Source: Halieaceae bacterium
GTDB taxonomy: Bacteria > Pseudomonadota > Gammaproteobacteria > Pseudomonadales > Halieaceae
Length of the DNA: 13,815 bases
Assembly (NCBI GenBank): GCA_003331685.1
Contig: QOPK01000043.1
Location: forward strand, 1-13,815
Reading direction: 5' to 3'
Shown here: one piece after another, positions 13,156 to 13,815 of the stretch
How the letters are laid out: every line of letters begins with the position of its first letter
Numbering within the stretch: position 1 is the first letter of the stretch
The notes under the pieces: generated by a model
What the model saw: the letters and a program-made list of their open reading frames with translations, nothing else
Databases searched by the model: none
Told to the model about the DNA's origin: nothing
Program-made: the position numbers and the translations under genes

Positions 13156-13815
13156 ATGCATACTGTATCGCAACATTCCAGAGTTCTATTTCTGTTGCCC
13201 GCCTGGTTGATGGCCCTTGCGATATCAATTCCCGTCGTCGCCACCCTGTTGGCTGTTGCCGAACCACAAGGGCCGGCCTGGGAACATTTGCAAGAAACCG
13301 TACTCCATGAGTATGTGCTGAACTCGCTCGCCCTGATGGCGCTGACAGGTGCGATATCGCTAGTCCTTGGCGTCGGCACTGGATGGCTGATTGGCGCCTG
13401 TGCGTTTAGAGGTCGGGAGACGCTAAGCTGGTTGTTGATGCTCCCGTTGGCTGCGCCAGCGTACATCGTGGCCTACGTCTACACTGACCTGCTCGAGGTA
13501 TCTGGACCTGTACTGACTGCCCTTCGCTCTCTATTGTCCCTCGATGTGGGGGAACTGCCTTTGCCATCTATCCGCACTCTGCCCGGGGCCGCCATATTGC
13601 TATCGCTGGTGCTGTATCCCTACATTTACCTACTTAGCCGCAATAGTTTCGCAGGTAGATCTGGCGCCCAGTTTGATGCTGCTCGAGTACTGGGCCACGG
13701 GCCGTACAGCGCTTTCTTCCGCATCGCTCTGCCCGCCAGCCGCCCAGCTATTTTAGGAGGCCTCGCATTGGTTTTGATGGAGACCCTCGCCGACTTCGGG
13801 GTGGTGAGCTATTTT
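13156..13815 (+). CDS. fbpB: Ferric-iron ABC transporter permease, N-terminal part (FbpB type; cut by window edge)
   Basis: An open frame of 220 codons runs from ATG 13156 to the right edge; an in-frame TAG lies just upstream of the start (near 13128), so the N-terminus is complete. Predicted transmembrane segments lie near residues 10-34, 55-80, 90-110 and 143-161, with a further hydrophobic stretch at 198-220. FDAARVLGHGPYSAFFRIALP (about 173-193, read in two parts) is the cytoplasmic EAA loop that docks on the ATPase, with the expected Gly and C-terminal LP. PAYIVAYVYTDLL and the TLADFGVVSYF end are typical of the fused double-domain FbpB permeases of about 500 residues, so about half the gene is outside the window. 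It should be the channel for iron delivered by FbpA. Confidence 0.9.
   Translation, partial: MHTVSQHSRVLFLLPAWLMALAISIPVVATLLAVAEPQGPAWEHLQETVLHEYVLNSLALMALTGAISLVLGVGTGWLIGACAFRGRETLSWLLMLPLAAPAYIVAYVYTDLLEVSGPVLTALRSLLSLDVGELPLPSIRTLPGAAILLSLVLYPYIYLLSRNSFAGRSGAQFDAARVLGHGPYSAFFRIALPASRPAILGGLALVLMETLADFGVVSYF

Overview
The window looks like chromosomal DNA from a free-living, probably marine, gammaproteobacterium. The evidence is indirect: moderately GC-rich coding DNA, a Fur box of the gammaproteobacterial type, a FutA/FbpA-type ferric-iron transporter, a DUF2891 protein, and a secreted esterase with a leading Ig-like domain. The taxonomic placement is inference. No rRNA, tRNA, CRISPR array, insertion sequence or phage gene was seen.

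Layout. (1) 1-1460, minus strand: the 5' part of a gene for a secreted polyhydroxybutyrate-depolymerase/feruloyl-esterase-like hydrolase, cut by the window edge. (2) 1619-4661, plus: a tightly overlapping three-gene catabolic operon of an ACMSD-type amidohydrolase, an imidazolonepropionase-type amidohydrolase and a short-chain dehydrogenase; the substrate is not evident. (3) 4756-5211, minus: a small protein with two predicted zinc knuckles, behind an extremely AT-rich regulatory stretch (5231-5330, 19 of 100 bases G or C) carrying two inverted repeats about four helical turns apart. (4) 5538-5672, plus: a probable unlisted 44-residue single-span membrane or exported peptide. (5) 5835-6446, plus: a 2-hydroxychromene-2-carboxylate isomerase/DsbA-fold protein. 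(6) 6528-7607, minus: an exported DUF2891 protein. (7) 7853-10601, plus: two adjacent, divergent paralogues of the ABC1/AarF atypical-kinase family, both of the soluble COQ8/ADCK3-like kind. (8) 10602-10980: a 379-base gap with nested dyads and a possible gene remnant. (9) 10981-13815: a ferric-iron ABC transporter split between strands. The binding lipoprotein and ATPase are on the minus strand, and the permease is on the plus strand, starting only 40 bases from the ATPase start and running off the window. A near-perfect Fur box lies just upstream of the binding-protein gene.

How the parts relate. Iron uptake (Fur-controlled FbpA, FbpC, FbpB) and the probable quinone or lipid-associated COQ8-like kinases are self-contained modules. 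The amidohydrolase/SDR operon and the isomerase suggest breakdown of organic acids or aromatic-type compounds, but they are separated by the zinc-finger gene and need not share a pathway. I see no defence or mobile system. The least explained parts are the AT-rich operator-like region by the zinc-finger gene, the tandem ABC1 kinases and the palindrome abutting a perfect -35 box at 7726-7747.
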